In this document: positions 27,141 through 36,342 of the stretch, piece by piece
How the letters are laid out: every line of letters begins with the position of its first letter
Numbering within the stretch: position 1 is the first letter of the stretch
Notes under the pieces: generated by a model
Seen by the model: only the letters and a program-made list of their open reading frames with translations
Told to the model about the DNA's origin: nothing
Databases searched by the model: none
DNA from: Roseimicrobium sp. ORNL1
Lineage (GTDB): Bacteria; Verrucomicrobiota; Verrucomicrobiia; Verrucomicrobiales; Verrucomicrobiaceae
Assembly (NCBI RefSeq): GCF_011044495.1
Contig: NZ_CP049143.1
Span: 2,046,001-2,110,000, forward strand
Length of the DNA stretch: 64,000 nt
Reading direction: 5' to 3'
Made by a program: the position numbers and the translations under genes

Positions 27141-27908
27141 ATGTCTGACGTATCCCGTGCTCCTGAGAAACGTTTCTCCAATCGTGTCGCGGACTATGTG
27201 AAGTACCGCCCCGGGTATCCGCCTGAAATCCTGGACTTGCTCCGGGAGAAGACGGGTCTGAATGCGGGGTCGGTGGTGGCAGACATCGGCTCGGGCACGG
27301 GTATCTCAGCGGAGTTCCTGCTGCGCGAGGGATGCACCGTTCATGCAGTCGAGCCGAATGCGGACATGCGCGTTGCTGCCGAGTCGATGTTGGGTGGCAG
27401 GCAGGGATTCCACAGCGTAGCGGGTTCCGCGACGGCTACCACGCTGCCGGATCATTCGGTCGATCTGATTGTGGCGGCCCAGGCGTTTCACTGGTTCGCC
27501 GGAGAGGCGACGCGCGCGGAGTTTGATCGCATCCTGGATCCGGACGGCTGGGTGGCGCTCATCTGGAATGTCCGCAAGGTGGACTCCACGCCCTTCCTCG
27601 TGGCGTATGAGTCGCTGCTGCTGAAACATGCCACGGACTACGGGCAGGTACGCTACGAACTGGTGGATGAGAAGGTGCTCGCGAGCTTCTTCCGGGATGG
27701 GAAGTTCACTTCCACATCCTTTCCCAATGCCCAACAATTCGACTACGAAGGACTCAAGGGGCGGCTGCTCTCCTCTTCGTATGCGCCTGCGGCAGGACAG
27801 CCGGGGCATGAGGAGATGATTGCTGAGTTGGAGCGCATCTTCAGTGAGCACCAGGTCGGCAGTAAAGTGGCGATCGACTACGACACGTGGGTGCATTGGG
27901 GACGATGA
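27141..27908 (+). CDS. Class I SAM-dependent methyltransferase
   Basis: A 255-residue cytoplasmic methyltransferase of the Methyltransf_11 type. Motif I is VADIGSGTGIS (residues 46-56), followed by the acidic loop VEPNADM. LPDHSVDLIVAAQAFHWF is motif IV, with the HWF triplet typical of small-molecule and TAM-like methyltransferases. The substrate cannot be told. The start ATG at 27141 fits family N-termini (RFSNRVADYVKYRPGYP). Confidence 0.9.
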   Translation: MSDVSRAPEKRFSNRVADYVKYRPGYPPEILDLLREKTGLNAGSVVADIGSGTGISAEFLLREGCTVHAVEPNADMRVAAESMLGGRQGFHSVAGSATATTLPDHSVDLIVAAQAFHWFAGEATRAEFDRILDPDGWVALIWNVRKVDSTPFLVAYESLLLKHATDYGQVRYELVDEKVLASFFRDGKFTSTSFPNAQQFDYEGLKGRLLSSSYAPAAGQPGHEEMIAELERIFSEHQVGSKVAIDYDTWVHWGR

Positions 27909-28000
27909 GGCATTTTGCAATGCCGGATGTCCTGTGAGGTAAACGGGTTTTTCCGTAGTACGGCTTTTTTTGAGTTCCGGTTCAGCCCGTGCTTGATGTG

Positions 28001-28762
28001 ATGCCAAGCATCCCACCAAACTACGTGAACACACCTCCCGCCTACCCGTCGTCCGTTCCGCCACAACCTCCCCAAAAGAAGAGTGCCCTGCCGTGGATCA
28101 TCGGTGGATGTGGATGTTTGTTCCTTCTGGGGCTGGTGGGACTGGGAATCATTGGATTTGCCTTCTACGCCGCGCAGAAAGCCGAGAGCAAAGGACACAC
28201 TGTAATCATCCCTGCCGCTGATTGGAAAAGCTACAACAGCATGTCGGGAAACATCCCGGCAGACATGCAGGAGCATCTGGTGCCATTCACTTTCAGCTAC
28301 CCGCCCCAGTTCGAAATTGTGCGGAGCTCAGGCAACTTTGTGAAGGTGGAGGAGGGCACGGCACCCGGCACCGACGACAATTTTACGTTTGAAAACTTCG
28401 GCGTGGGATACTTCAACATCCCGAGTGATGGCGTGGATGCGGTGGCGATGCCGATGCTCATTGCGCAACTCGGCTCGCAATTCGCCGCCGGCTTTCCCGG
28501 GTACCGTGAAGTCTCGCAGTTCGAGGAAGAGGTGTCAGGCTACAAGGGGCGGGCCATGATCTTCGAGTCGGAGCTCAAGGGCACGCCGAGAGGCGACGTG
28601 AAGGTCTTCGGCAAACTGGTGATGGTGCGCAAGCCGGGTGCGACCAAGGGGGTGACCATCATCATGCTGGCAACCACTGCAGACCCGGAGATCAAGACCG
28701 TCTATGACGTGGGCGTGAAAGGTGACCTGCCGGGAATCATCCAGTCGTTCCAGTTGAATTGA
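28001..28762 (+). CDS. One-pass membrane protein of unknown function
   Basis: A 253-residue protein I do not recognise. It has a Pro/Tyr-rich cytoplasmic head (PPNYVNTPPAYPSSVPPQPP). One strongly hydrophobic segment at about residues 28-57 contains CGCLFLLGLVGLGIIGFAFY. A folded extracytoplasmic domain of ~190 residues follows, containing TFSYPPQFEIV and several beta-strand-like stretches. That arrangement resembles small PVC membrane proteins with a soluble PsbP- or Mog1-like domain, but the match is not certain. An in-frame GTG at 27989 would add four residues. Confidence 0.75.
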   Translation: MPSIPPNYVNTPPAYPSSVPPQPPQKKSALPWIIGGCGCLFLLGLVGLGIIGFAFYAAQKAESKGHTVIIPAADWKSYNSMSGNIPADMQEHLVPFTFSYPPQFEIVRSSGNFVKVEEGTAPGTDDNFTFENFGVGYFNIPSDGVDAVAMPMLIAQLGSQFAAGFPGYREVSQFEEEVSGYKGRAMIFESELKGTPRGDVKVFGKLVMVRKPGATKGVTIIMLATTADPEIKTVYDVGVKGDLPGIIQSFQLN

Positions 28763-28792
28763 GCGACGGAGTCCCTTCCTGCATCGTCAATG

Positions 28793-28818
28793 CCAGCCGG
28801 AGCTAACCCTCCGGCTGG
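28793..28818. terminator. Strong hairpin overlapping the stop codon between convergent genes
   Basis: CCAGCCGGAG and CTCCGGCTGG form a perfect 10-bp G/C-rich stem with the six-base loop CTAACC. The minus-strand stop codon TAG (28803-28805) lies in the loop, and one arm encodes the last residues of the nucleoside-hydrolase fusion. It lies 30 bases after the plus-strand stop. There is no clear T-tract on either side, so a terminator role is likely but not certain. Confidence 0.4.
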
Positions 28819-31800
28819 ATATCCAGGGTGGCGAGTTTCCCAGGTGGAAGTTTGAGAGACAGCCTGGAGAAAGGACCTGCTTTAACCTCGATGGCAGGCA
28901 GCGTGCTCACGTTGCCTGCTTCCTTCAGTGAGGCCTTGTACCTGCCTGGCTTCAGCAGCCGGAGTTCGGCTTCGAGAAAGCGGTCTTCCTTGCCAAAGTG
29001 GAAGAGCTCTGCGGTGAGGTGGTTGGTATTCGCTTTCGTCACGAATACCGCGATGTCCTTCGCTGGCGTGAGCCATCGCACGGCCATCTGAGGGAAACGC
29101 GGGGCATTGGTGTCGCCGCTCACCATGCGGTAGAGCAGTTCGTGTTTTGGCAGGGTCACGCCCTTGTAGTCGTCGAATTTGTAGTCCTCTGCGAGGAATT
29201 GGGCGAAGCGCATCACGCGGTCCGTGGAGCGTACTTCGCTGGTGAAACCGGCGAAGTTCACGCGCAAGGCTTTCGCACTGTCGCGCAGGGCAGCGGTGAT
29301 TTCTTCGCGGCCTGAGGCATCCGAGCGCAGAGTGTACTGGGCGCTCTCCAGCGCGAGCAATTCGTCGAACTCAGTTGTGCCAGTGAGTGCCTTGCAACGA
29401 GCGAGGGACTTCACCAGTGCGCCGAAGTTGCTGTTCGCATTCTCGCGCGGCCCGAGGTTCTCCGCGCACCATGCTTCGCTGCCGGGCTTCGCATGGGTGG
29501 TTCCCTTTTCCCTCAGCCACTTCAGGCGCATGGCGGCCATGGAGCGCAGGGGTTGCAGGTACTTGTCCTTGCCGGTCTTCACATGGGCAATGATGAGGGC
29601 ATCGGTGAGCTCAGTGATGACGCTTGGCCAGATGTAGTAGGAGTGCATGTAGCCGCCGGGCTTTACCGGTTCCCACCATGGTTTCTCGGCCCCTGCGGCG
29701 GCGCCATCCGGCCAGCGGATGGAGGACGGCAGGATGCCGGCGGGTTTGCCATTCTCTGCACGCGCAGTGGCGTCCACCCAGGTGTCCAGCCATGCGGGTA
29801 GCACTTCATCGAGTACGGAGTCATTCTGCTGCTGCCAGATGAGGAATGCAGGGTGCAGCGCGCCCACGTTCGCCATCACATCAAACGCCCGCGTGGGCAC
29901 GGGGCTGGTGTCGGTGGCGCTGAAGTAGAAGCTCTTGAACTGAAGCTGGCCGCGCTCGTTCTTTCCCGTCCAGGCGTCCCGCATGAAGGGCCCCATCTTC
30001 AGCGCCCAATCCTTCCATCGTTGGTTCTCGGGCTCCAGCGCCATCAGGGGAATGAGATTATCCGTGGTGTCTTCCGCTGCGTGCTCCACGTCCGTGATTT
30101 CCTGGTTGAAGCCGCCTTTGAGATGGGGGCGGTTCATGGCGGATTTGGAGAACTTGAGCTGGGCTTCGAGGGACTTCTTGTCCTCGAATCCCATCAGCAC
30201 GACTGCCCACCAGCGCCACATCTCGCAGTCGTCCCCCCAGCCACCGCCAAACTGGCCATCCTCGCGCTGGCGGTGGTCAATCCACCAGTGGATGATGTCC
30301 CGCAGGCGCTCAATCTGTTCGCGCTGCAGCACGGCCCATTCAGGAGCATCAGGTGTATCAGGAAATGATTTCTCCCAGGGGATGGCCTGTCCCAGATACA
30401 TGCCGGGGATGGGATTCTCCGGAAAGGCCTTCTGAAAGCGACGGAAGTCCTCGCAGGCACGCTGATGCAGTTTTGGTCCCTCCACCGGGTGACTTCGGAT
30501 GGTGCTGTTCTCAATCAACTGCCACGCACGCATGCGGCCCTGGTACAGCGCGGTGATGGGATAGAGCCGTGATTTTTCGGAAATGCCGAAGTCATACGCG
30601 TCCCATTGTTTGCTGTAGAATTTGAGGCCGCCCTGCATCCACTTTTCTACGAAGGCGGCGAGCGTGGCGGCTTCGGCGCGTTGTTCCGAGCTGAGGACGG
30701 GATCCATGGACATCTCCAAGAGCAGGCGATGTCGTTCTTCTTCGTTCTGAGTATTGCCTGCTTTCTTCCAATGTCCCGAATAGTCGGGGAATGAAAACGG
30801 GAGCCGGTGACGGGTCTCCTTGATCGGAGGACTGTCCTCTTGGGTGAGGATGCCTTCCCTGAGGTTGTCGGCACTCTTGTCTTGTTCCTTGATGCTCGCC
30901 GCGGGCGGTTGGATCAGCAGTTCATCCAGCACGGACTCGACGTAGGCATCATTCGGCTTTCCGGAGACGTCCTTCTTCTTGAGCAGGTAGGACTGGTCTT
31001 TGTCGGGGCTGGACTTCCACTCAAAGGTCATGTCGTCCTTGAGGTCCATGTAGCCGGTGGACTGGATGTCCCAGTAGTCGCGGTGGCCACGCACGGCGTA
31101 GAGCACGGTGGCAAGGTCTGCAACGTGACGGTCCTTCGCCGTGCCACCGAAGTAGTGCTCGTAGGATCGTCGGACAGGATTGTTCATGGGCGTGTTCGCA
31201 AGGCTGCTGCCAATCTGCAGGCCGCTGGGAACAGAACACACCTCCCGGCCAGCGAAGACGATGGGCGTGGGCCACTCTCGGATCACCTTCAAGACAGAGC
31301 CGGGCTCGCGGGTGAAGTTCACATTGCCGAGCTTGAGGTCATCCTTCGCGGGTGAGCCGATGAAGTTGCCACCCATGCACACATAGAGCTTCACCTTCTG
31401 CTTCACGAGGTCGGCTCCGGAGGCATGGCTGCCCTCAGCGGGAAGCTCAAGCAGGTTTCGCAGGTTCGTGAGATAGCCCACGGTGACAATGGTCACGGTC
31501 TGGTCGGGCTGCTTCTCGAGGATGTCGCGATAGACCAGCGCGGCATCAGGGACATCGGCGGTGGACTTGAGCGATTGCGGAAACTCTTTCGCAATCTGAT
31601 CCACATACTTTGAGGGATGGCTCTTGCCGTTTTTCTTCGGCGCTCCGATGGGAAGGTCGGGCCTGCCGTAGTACGCATTGATCGCGGCCACGGTAGGTGC
31701 CGCGCCGGGGTGGGTGACGCTCACCACCGTAGCCAGGATTTCGCACTCACCGCGATCTGCGAGCGCGTGGAGCACGGCCATGGCTCCCGCATCATCGCAA

Positions 31801-31946
31801 TCGGTGTCCATGTCCGTGTCGAAGAGGATCTTCGGAATGGGTGAGGATGATTGGGCATGGCCCTGCGCGAGTGCGGAGGAAGAGAGGGCCACAGCCAGCA
31901 AGCACAGGCCGGGAAAACGGAACAGGGAGAGGAAAGCCGCCAACAT
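28803..31946 (-). CDS. Exported two-part protein: nucleoside-hydrolase-like domain fused to a large helical domain
   Basis: A 1047-residue protein with a signal peptide (LCLLAVALSSSALAQ). Residues about 38-345 belong to the inosine-uridine nucleoside hydrolase superfamily. The Asp-rich calcium motif is ILFDTDMDTDCDDAGAM (residues 40-56), and IVTVGYLTNLRNLLE and VCMGGNF follow as in family members. From about 380 to 920 the sequence is Trp-rich and helical (IIHWWIDHRQREDGQFGGGWGDD), suggesting an alpha/alpha toroid like those of glycan-active enzymes. A short beta-sandwich-like tail (FLEAELRLLKPGRYKASLKE) ends the protein. Secreted nucleoside-hydrolase-like proteins in PVC bacteria may act on glycosides other than nucleosides, so the substrate is open. 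It is the 3' end of the 24-kb minus-strand locus. Confidence 0.85.
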   Translation of the reverse strand: MLAAFLSLFRFPGLCLLAVALSSSALAQGHAQSSSPIPKILFDTDMDTDCDDAGAMAVLHALADRGECEILATVVSVTHPGAAPTVAAINAYYGRPDLPIGAPKKNGKSHPSKYVDQIAKEFPQSLKSTADVPDAALVYRDILEKQPDQTVTIVTVGYLTNLRNLLELPAEGSHASGADLVKQKVKLYVCMGGNFIGSPAKDDLKLGNVNFTREPGSVLKVIREWPTPIVFAGREVCSVPSGLQIGSSLANTPMNNPVRRSYEHYFGGTAKDRHVADLATVLYAVRGHRDYWDIQSTGYMDLKDDMTFEWKSSPDKDQSYLLKKKDVSGKPNDAYVESVLDELLIQPPAASIKEQDKSADNLREGILTQEDSPPIKETRHRLPFSFPDYSGHWKKAGNTQNEEERHRLLLEMSMDPVLSSEQRAEAATLAAFVEKWMQGGLKFYSKQWDAYDFGISEKSRLYPITALYQGRMRAWQLIENSTIRSHPVEGPKLHQRACEDFRRFQKAFPENPIPGMYLGQAIPWEKSFPDTPDAPEWAVLQREQIERLRDIIHWWIDHRQREDGQFGGGWGDDCEMWRWWAVVLMGFEDKKSLEAQLKFSKSAMNRPHLKGGFNQEITDVEHAAEDTTDNLIPLMALEPENQRWKDWALKMGPFMRDAWTGKNERGQLQFKSFYFSATDTSPVPTRAFDVMANVGALHPAFLIWQQQNDSVLDEVLPAWLDTWVDATARAENGKPAGILPSSIRWPDGAAAGAEKPWWEPVKPGGYMHSYYIWPSVITELTDALIIAHVKTGKDKYLQPLRSMAAMRLKWLREKGTTHAKPGSEAWCAENLGPRENANSNFGALVKSLARCKALTGTTEFDELLALESAQYTLRSDASGREEITAALRDSAKALRVNFAGFTSEVRSTDRVMRFAQFLAEDYKFDDYKGVTLPKHELLYRMVSGDTNAPRFPQMAVRWLTPAKDIAVFVTKANTNHLTAELFHFGKEDRFLEAELRLLKPGRYKASLKEAGNVSTLPAIEVKAGPFSRLSLKLPPGKLATLDIQPEG

Positions 31947-32055
31947 GGGTGATGGCGATGATACGGAGAAAGTGGGCGTGTCTTTTTAAGAACTGAAGAT
32001 GGCAGTCCAAGGCCTTCGGCATTCGCTCGCACACCTGACCTGACTGCTTGAAGCT

Positions 32056-34092
32056 TTACTTCACCCTGCTCGCAAAACCGCGCAGCACGAGGCGCATGTA
32101 CGAGCCGGGTACGGATTTGCCGGGCACAGCATTAGCCTCCCAGAAGTCGGTGGAGGACAGCACCTTCTTTTGTGCCAGAAGTGCAACCGCCTCCTGGTGC
32201 GTGGATGCGTCACCCAGCGTGCGCGCCATGCCAAGCAGCAGCGGTCCGACTTTCTCGCCTTCGCAGCGTTCGCCTTTGACCGCATGCTTGAGCCAGTAGT
32301 CGGGTGAGGTGATAAGGTCCTTTTTCGCCAGCACCTGCAGGTCCGCTGCAAGCTCGGCTTCGGGCGCTGAGGCTGCGGCGGTATCTGGCGCAGAGGTGGT
32401 GGTACGCGCTGGGCGATCGAGGATTTGTTTGTCTGCGAGAAGACGTTCGCGGAGCTTCGCGTAAGGCACCTCCTGAATAGCTGTCTTCTGCTCGATGGCG
32501 AGACTCGCTGCCGTGGCGGCTGCTTGTCCCAGCATCATGAACACCGGTTCCATGCGGATGGAACCATAGGCCGCATGGGAAGATGAAAGGCAGCCGGGCA
32601 CGAGCAGATTGGTGCACTCCTCTGCACGTGGGCGGATGGCGCGATAGCTGATGGGGAAGGATTTCGAGCCGACAAAAAATCCGCGCTCGCGATGCAACAC
32701 GCCCTTCTCGTCGATATACAGGGTGACGCCGTGGGAATCGAGCGGATAGGAACCGATAGCCACACCGTCCTCCGCCGTCCTGGCACCCTTGGCATCGTGC
32801 TCAGTGACCACATAGTCGCTGATCATGCGGCGGGCTTCGCGCACATAAAGCTGGAAGGGAAAGTGGCTGTTGTCAGTGAACTCATCCTTGGGCAGGCCCC
32901 AGCACTGCATTTCATCCCGCACTTCCTGAGGCAGGCGTGGGTCGGTGGCCAGGAACCAGAGCAATCCCAGGGTGTAGTTCTTGTGCAGCTCCCAGATTTC
33001 CTGGCGCTTTGCGTAATCCGCCTCCGGCCAGTCGTAGCTCGCACCGTACATGTCGCTGCCGAATTCACTGCCGCAGTTCGAGTCCGTCTTGCGATTGGGC
33101 ACGAGTTCGAAGTTGATGCCGAGGTCGCCACCGTTTCCTCGCAGGCCGATGGCGGCATGCTTGCGTGGGCCGGGGCGCACATTCTTCATGGTCGCGATGT
33201 GCCGGGCGAGCAGTTCGTAGTCGAGCGGGTTGTAGCTCGGCGGCTTGGTGAGCGGAACGCGGTTCTCCGGCACGTCGGTGAGGCTGATGCGGAAATTGTA
33301 AGCCTGCACGCGGTGGTCACCGGTGCCTTTGGGGCCGGGTGGCTTGGCTTCCACGCGGGGAAGCAATCCACTCTTGGGATCACCGGCGACGACATACGGG
33401 CTGACTTTCGGAAAGGGAGCGGGCGTGAAGGGGAAGGCGCCATTGAGCGACTCCTCGTACTGGCTGTTTGGCTCGCGGCCCACGATGTACTTCACACCGG
33501 CTTTCGCCATGAGGTCGCCCTCATAGGTGGCATCGATGAACATCGTCGCCTTGAACTCGCGACCACTTTCCATGACAATGGAGGTGATGCGCGGGCCGTC
33601 CCTGCGCACGCCGTTCTTCAGATCGAGGCGTTCGTTGAAGACCACTTGCACGCCTGCTTCGCGCGCCATGTCATTGAAGACTTTCTCCGCGGCGCTTGGC
33701 TCGAAGAGGAACTGCGATTTGATCTCCTCCATGCGCTTCCCGTCCACACCCCAGATCTTTGGGAGCCAGTTGAGGAACTCCTCGCGTGTGCCCGTCTTCC
33801 AGGACGTGGGCTCTGTGTAGTGAAGGTAGACCCTCTGGTAGAACTCCCGTGCCAGTCCACCGATGGTATCGGTGGAGCCATTGTCCGTCATACCCAGGCC
33901 ACTGGCACTCATGCCACCCAGATGTTTGCCGGGCTCGACGATGGTGACACGTTTACCCATGCGCGCTGCCTGCACCGCAGAGGTGACGCCTGCGGAAGTG
34001 CCGCCGTAGACGATGATGTCCGTGGGTTCGTCCGCTCGTGTTTCAAAGACATGAAGGAGAAGGAAGGCCGCGAGAAGAAGGAGGCGTTTCAT
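32056..34092 (-). CDS. Exported FAD-dependent oxidoreductase (FAD_oxidored family), paralogue 1
   Basis: A 678-residue protein. The signal peptide is MKRLLLLAAFLLLHVFETRA, which fixes the start at 34092; a longer frame from 34308 is spurious. The dinucleotide-binding motif is DIIVYGGTSAGVTSAVQAAR, followed by KHLGGMSASGLGMTD. A conserved segment, ATYEGDLMAKAGVKYIVGRE, and IRMEPVFMMLGQAAATAASLA near the end are shared with the two other paralogues in this window (36343-38022 and 62347-64000). About 90 extra C-terminal residues look like a helical pair (LAKKDLITSPDYWLKHA). Family members are common in PVC glycan loci. The redox reaction is not established. Confidence 0.9.
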   Translation of the reverse strand: MKRLLLLAAFLLLHVFETRADEPTDIIVYGGTSAGVTSAVQAARMGKRVTIVEPGKHLGGMSASGLGMTDNGSTDTIGGLAREFYQRVYLHYTEPTSWKTGTREEFLNWLPKIWGVDGKRMEEIKSQFLFEPSAAEKVFNDMAREAGVQVVFNERLDLKNGVRRDGPRITSIVMESGREFKATMFIDATYEGDLMAKAGVKYIVGREPNSQYEESLNGAFPFTPAPFPKVSPYVVAGDPKSGLLPRVEAKPPGPKGTGDHRVQAYNFRISLTDVPENRVPLTKPPSYNPLDYELLARHIATMKNVRPGPRKHAAIGLRGNGGDLGINFELVPNRKTDSNCGSEFGSDMYGASYDWPEADYAKRQEIWELHKNYTLGLLWFLATDPRLPQEVRDEMQCWGLPKDEFTDNSHFPFQLYVREARRMISDYVVTEHDAKGARTAEDGVAIGSYPLDSHGVTLYIDEKGVLHRERGFFVGSKSFPISYRAIRPRAEECTNLLVPGCLSSSHAAYGSIRMEPVFMMLGQAAATAASLAIEQKTAIQEVPYAKLRERLLADKQILDRPARTTTSAPDTAAASAPEAELAADLQVLAKKDLITSPDYWLKHAVKGERCEGEKVGPLLLGMARTLGDASTHQEAVALLAQKKVLSSTDFWEANAVPGKSVPGSYMRLVLRGFASRVK

Positions 34093-34246
34093 GAGCAGAC
34101 AGTCGGAAGGTGAAACGGGGCGAAGGAGGGCAATATGCGTGGACGTTTTCGCCGAGAGGTCCCTCACGACTGGACCTCCAAGTGTGTCGATGATGCGGCG
34201 GGTGTGTGACGACTCGCGGCAGCCCAATCTTTCCACTGCCGCGTGC

Positions 34247-34642
34247 CTAATTGTGGGTTCCGAGAAGGCGTGAGATGGCAGTATAAAATCCGTATACTGC
34301 CAGCGCACCTACAAATAGGGAGAGGAGGCACCCAAGGGAACGTCGCCACGCGCTCTTCGCAGTGGACTTTTGGAGTGTATCGAGGCTGTGCTCAGAGATC
34401 ACTTCAAACACCAGAGAACCTCGCGACTTGGGAGAGTGTTCTTCGGTGACGTAGTGCTCAACCCTTCCGTCGCCCTTGTCTGCCAGGGACTGCAGGTCTA
34501 CGGCAAGATTCCGAAGATCTGTGGGGGTGGTTAGCACCACGGTGTTGCTATAGCCAGGATGCCCGGACTCGGTGCGGAGGACGTAGCGATTCCTCGGTGA
34601 GGAAGTTTTGCCCGTTCCGTCTTCTTGTTCCTGGGAGTTCAT
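34247..34642 (-). CDS. Small C-terminally anchored membrane protein, unknown function
   Basis: A 131-residue protein I cannot assign. The first ~95 residues are polar, with Ser/Thr- and Glu-rich stretches. Near the end is one hydrophobic segment (LGCLLSLFVGALAVYGFYTAI), so it may be tail-anchored with its N-terminus in the cytoplasm. The base composition is less G+C-rich than the neighbours. It starts 10 bases after the stop of the deacetylase-like gene encoded just upstream on the minus strand, which supports a real gene in the same transcript. It interrupts two enzyme genes of the locus. Confidence 0.6.
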   Translation of the reverse strand: MNSQEQEDGTGKTSSPRNRYVLRTESGHPGYSNTVVLTTPTDLRNLAVDLQSLADKGDGRVEHYVTEEHSPKSRGSLVFEVISEHSLDTLQKSTAKSAWRRSLGCLLSLFVGALAVYGFYTAISRLLGTHN

Positions 34643-34651
34643 CGCAGGTGA

Positions 34652-35482
34652 CTACTTCGCCGTCGTCTGCTCCTTGAGCAACTCAGACGGTGTCAGGAAG
34701 CGGCAACCTTGATCACGGAGATACAGCACCGCCTTCTTGAAGTTCTCAAAGCGCGCGTCATCCCATTGATTCGGATGTCCCTGGATGACGAAGTAGGGTA
34801 CGGAGTCCTTCTTCGTCTCGTAGGTCTTTTGCACATTTTCCGGATTGGGAACGAAGAGCGGCTTCTCCAGCTCCATGAGGCGCTGCACCACGAACTTGCT
34901 GGTGGTCACACCCTTCGGCGGTCCGTAGTAGAAGACCATCTTGATTTCCGGGATTCCGTCGAGTGCCTTGTACGTGGTGCCGTCGATGGCGGTGCTGTGC
35001 GGACCGAAAGCCATCATTTCAATGCCGGTCTTCTGCTTCACGAGGTCGATCGACTTGCGGAACATCGCAGCCTGCTCCTCCGGCGTGCCGCCCATGTATT
35101 CCGCTGTGCGACCATTCACCTTCATCTCCGGGGGGAGCAGGCGAGCGTAGTAGCCGTGGTGCCAAATCTCGAGATACCCCTTGGCGACGTGTTCCTTGAT
35201 CCAGTCGACGTAGGCCGGGCAGTCGCCTTCCAAGGAGTCGCTGAGAATGCCGTAGGAATATTTGAGTTTCTCACCCTCCAGGAAATCTGCGGTGCGCTGG
35301 AAGCGAGGCGAGACCGAGGCGGTCGGTGGCTTGCCGCCTTTCACGAGGTCATCGAGCTTCAGCACGATGGCGAGGGGCTTCTTGGCGGACTCGGTGGCGG
35401 CGGGAGCCTGGGCAAATGCAGTGGCATTGGCAAGCAGGGCAAACGCGAGACAGGCAACGGCGAAGAAGGAAAGCGGCTTCAT
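34652..35482 (-). CDS. Exported polysaccharide-deacetylase-like protein (NodB fold)
   Basis: A 276-residue protein with a clear signal peptide (MKPLSFFAVACLAFALLANATAFA). Features that point to a metal-dependent NodB-fold deacetylase are LKLDDL (paired Asp), LEIWHHGYYARLL (His pair), FGPHSTAIDG and IQGHPNQWDD near the C-terminus. The motifs are looser than in classical NodB enzymes, so a related hydrolase is possible. It is encoded 12 bases after the HpcH/HpaI-type aldolase gene and is likely cotranscribed. It may remove N- or O-acyl groups from extracellular glycan. Confidence 0.78.
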   Translation of the reverse strand: MKPLSFFAVACLAFALLANATAFAQAPAATESAKKPLAIVLKLDDLVKGGKPPTASVSPRFQRTADFLEGEKLKYSYGILSDSLEGDCPAYVDWIKEHVAKGYLEIWHHGYYARLLPPEMKVNGRTAEYMGGTPEEQAAMFRKSIDLVKQKTGIEMMAFGPHSTAIDGTTYKALDGIPEIKMVFYYGPPKGVTTSKFVVQRLMELEKPLFVPNPENVQKTYETKKDSVPYFVIQGHPNQWDDARFENFKKAVLYLRDQGCRFLTPSELLKEQTTAK

Positions 35483-35494
35483 GCGAGGAGATGC

Positions 35495-36310
35495 CTAGAT
35501 GTTGATTGCCGCGGCCTGAGATTTCGAGACATTTCTGATCCCGGCGGCTTCTTTCACGGCCGCGAGCTCCAGCGGCAGGTGTTTTTTGAAAAGCAGGATG
35601 TCCGCGCTGTGGATGAGCAGGTTTGCCCCCAGCTTCAAGAAACGGGCCTGCTGCTCGATGCTGCCCCAGAAGTGAATGCCCGCGCCGATACCCGCTGCTC
35701 GCGCCTTGCGGAAGATGGTTTCACAGGCGGCGAGGAAGTCCGGATGGTCGTACTGCTCCGGCACGCCGAGATTGCATGAGAGATCGTGCGGACCGATGAG
35801 CACGGCATCGAGTCCGGGAACGGCGAGAATGTCATCCAGCGCATCGATGGCGGGCTGGCTTTCGATGTTCACAATGAGCAAGCGGTCGGCAGCGGCTGAG
35901 GTGATGTATTCGTGGAGGTTGGGCTCCGCGGCAGCGCCGTCCAGCATGGACTGCAGCTTGCCACCTTTGATGGGCCGCAACTTTACCGCGCCACGCAGGG
36001 CCTGCACCTGAGCGGTAGTCTCGATGTAAGGAGCGATGATGCCAGCGGCGCCTCCATCCAGCACCATAGTGGCCTCATAGGGACTGGGCGAGGGGATACG
36101 CACCAGCGGCGCGAGCCCCATGCTGCCGTAGATCTGGCACATCCAGGAGAGTTGCTCGCGATCGAGCGCGATGTGTTCCGTGTCGATGAAGACGAAATCC
36201 AACCCGCAACTCCGCACCGCCTCCGGCCACCGTGGGGAGGGAGAGACAATCAACGTGCCAAAGACGTGTTGTCCCTCGTGGAGGGCGGCGGAGAGTTCGC
36301 GGGCATTCAT
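35495..36310 (-). CDS. HpcH/HpaI-family aldolase (class II pyruvate aldolase)
   Basis: A 271-residue cytoplasmic aldolase that would cleave a 4-hydroxy-2-oxo acid to pyruvate (or a related keto acid) and an aldehyde. FVFIDTEHIALDREQL near residue 40 contains the family DxEH motif, and LVRIPSPSPYEA follows. NIESQPAIDALDDI and VLIGPHDLSCNLGVPEQ hold the metal-binding Glu and Asp. The ATG at 36310 (MNARELSAAL) matches family N-termini; the frame open to 36595 is shadow sequence of the next gene. No signal peptide is seen, unlike most neighbours. It may process a sugar acid released from the glycan degraded by the locus. Confidence 0.88.
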   Translation of the reverse strand: MNARELSAALHEGQHVFGTLIVSPSPRWPEAVRSCGLDFVFIDTEHIALDREQLSWMCQIYGSMGLAPLVRIPSPSPYEATMVLDGGAAGIIAPYIETTAQVQALRGAVKLRPIKGGKLQSMLDGAAAEPNLHEYITSAAADRLLIVNIESQPAIDALDDILAVPGLDAVLIGPHDLSCNLGVPEQYDHPDFLAACETIFRKARAAGIGAGIHFWGSIEQQARFLKLGANLLIHSADILLFKKHLPLELAAVKEAAGIRNVSKSQAAAINI

Positions 36311-36342
36311 CGAGCAGGAACGAAGGGGCGCTATTTGCGTGG

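Noticed and set aside
34093-34246. Possible small gene or N-terminal extension between the first FAD oxidoreductase gene and the small membrane protein gene
   Set aside because: The open frame from 34308 continues the oxidoreductase frame, but the MKRLLLL signal peptide at 34092 clearly marks the start and the extra residues show no pattern.
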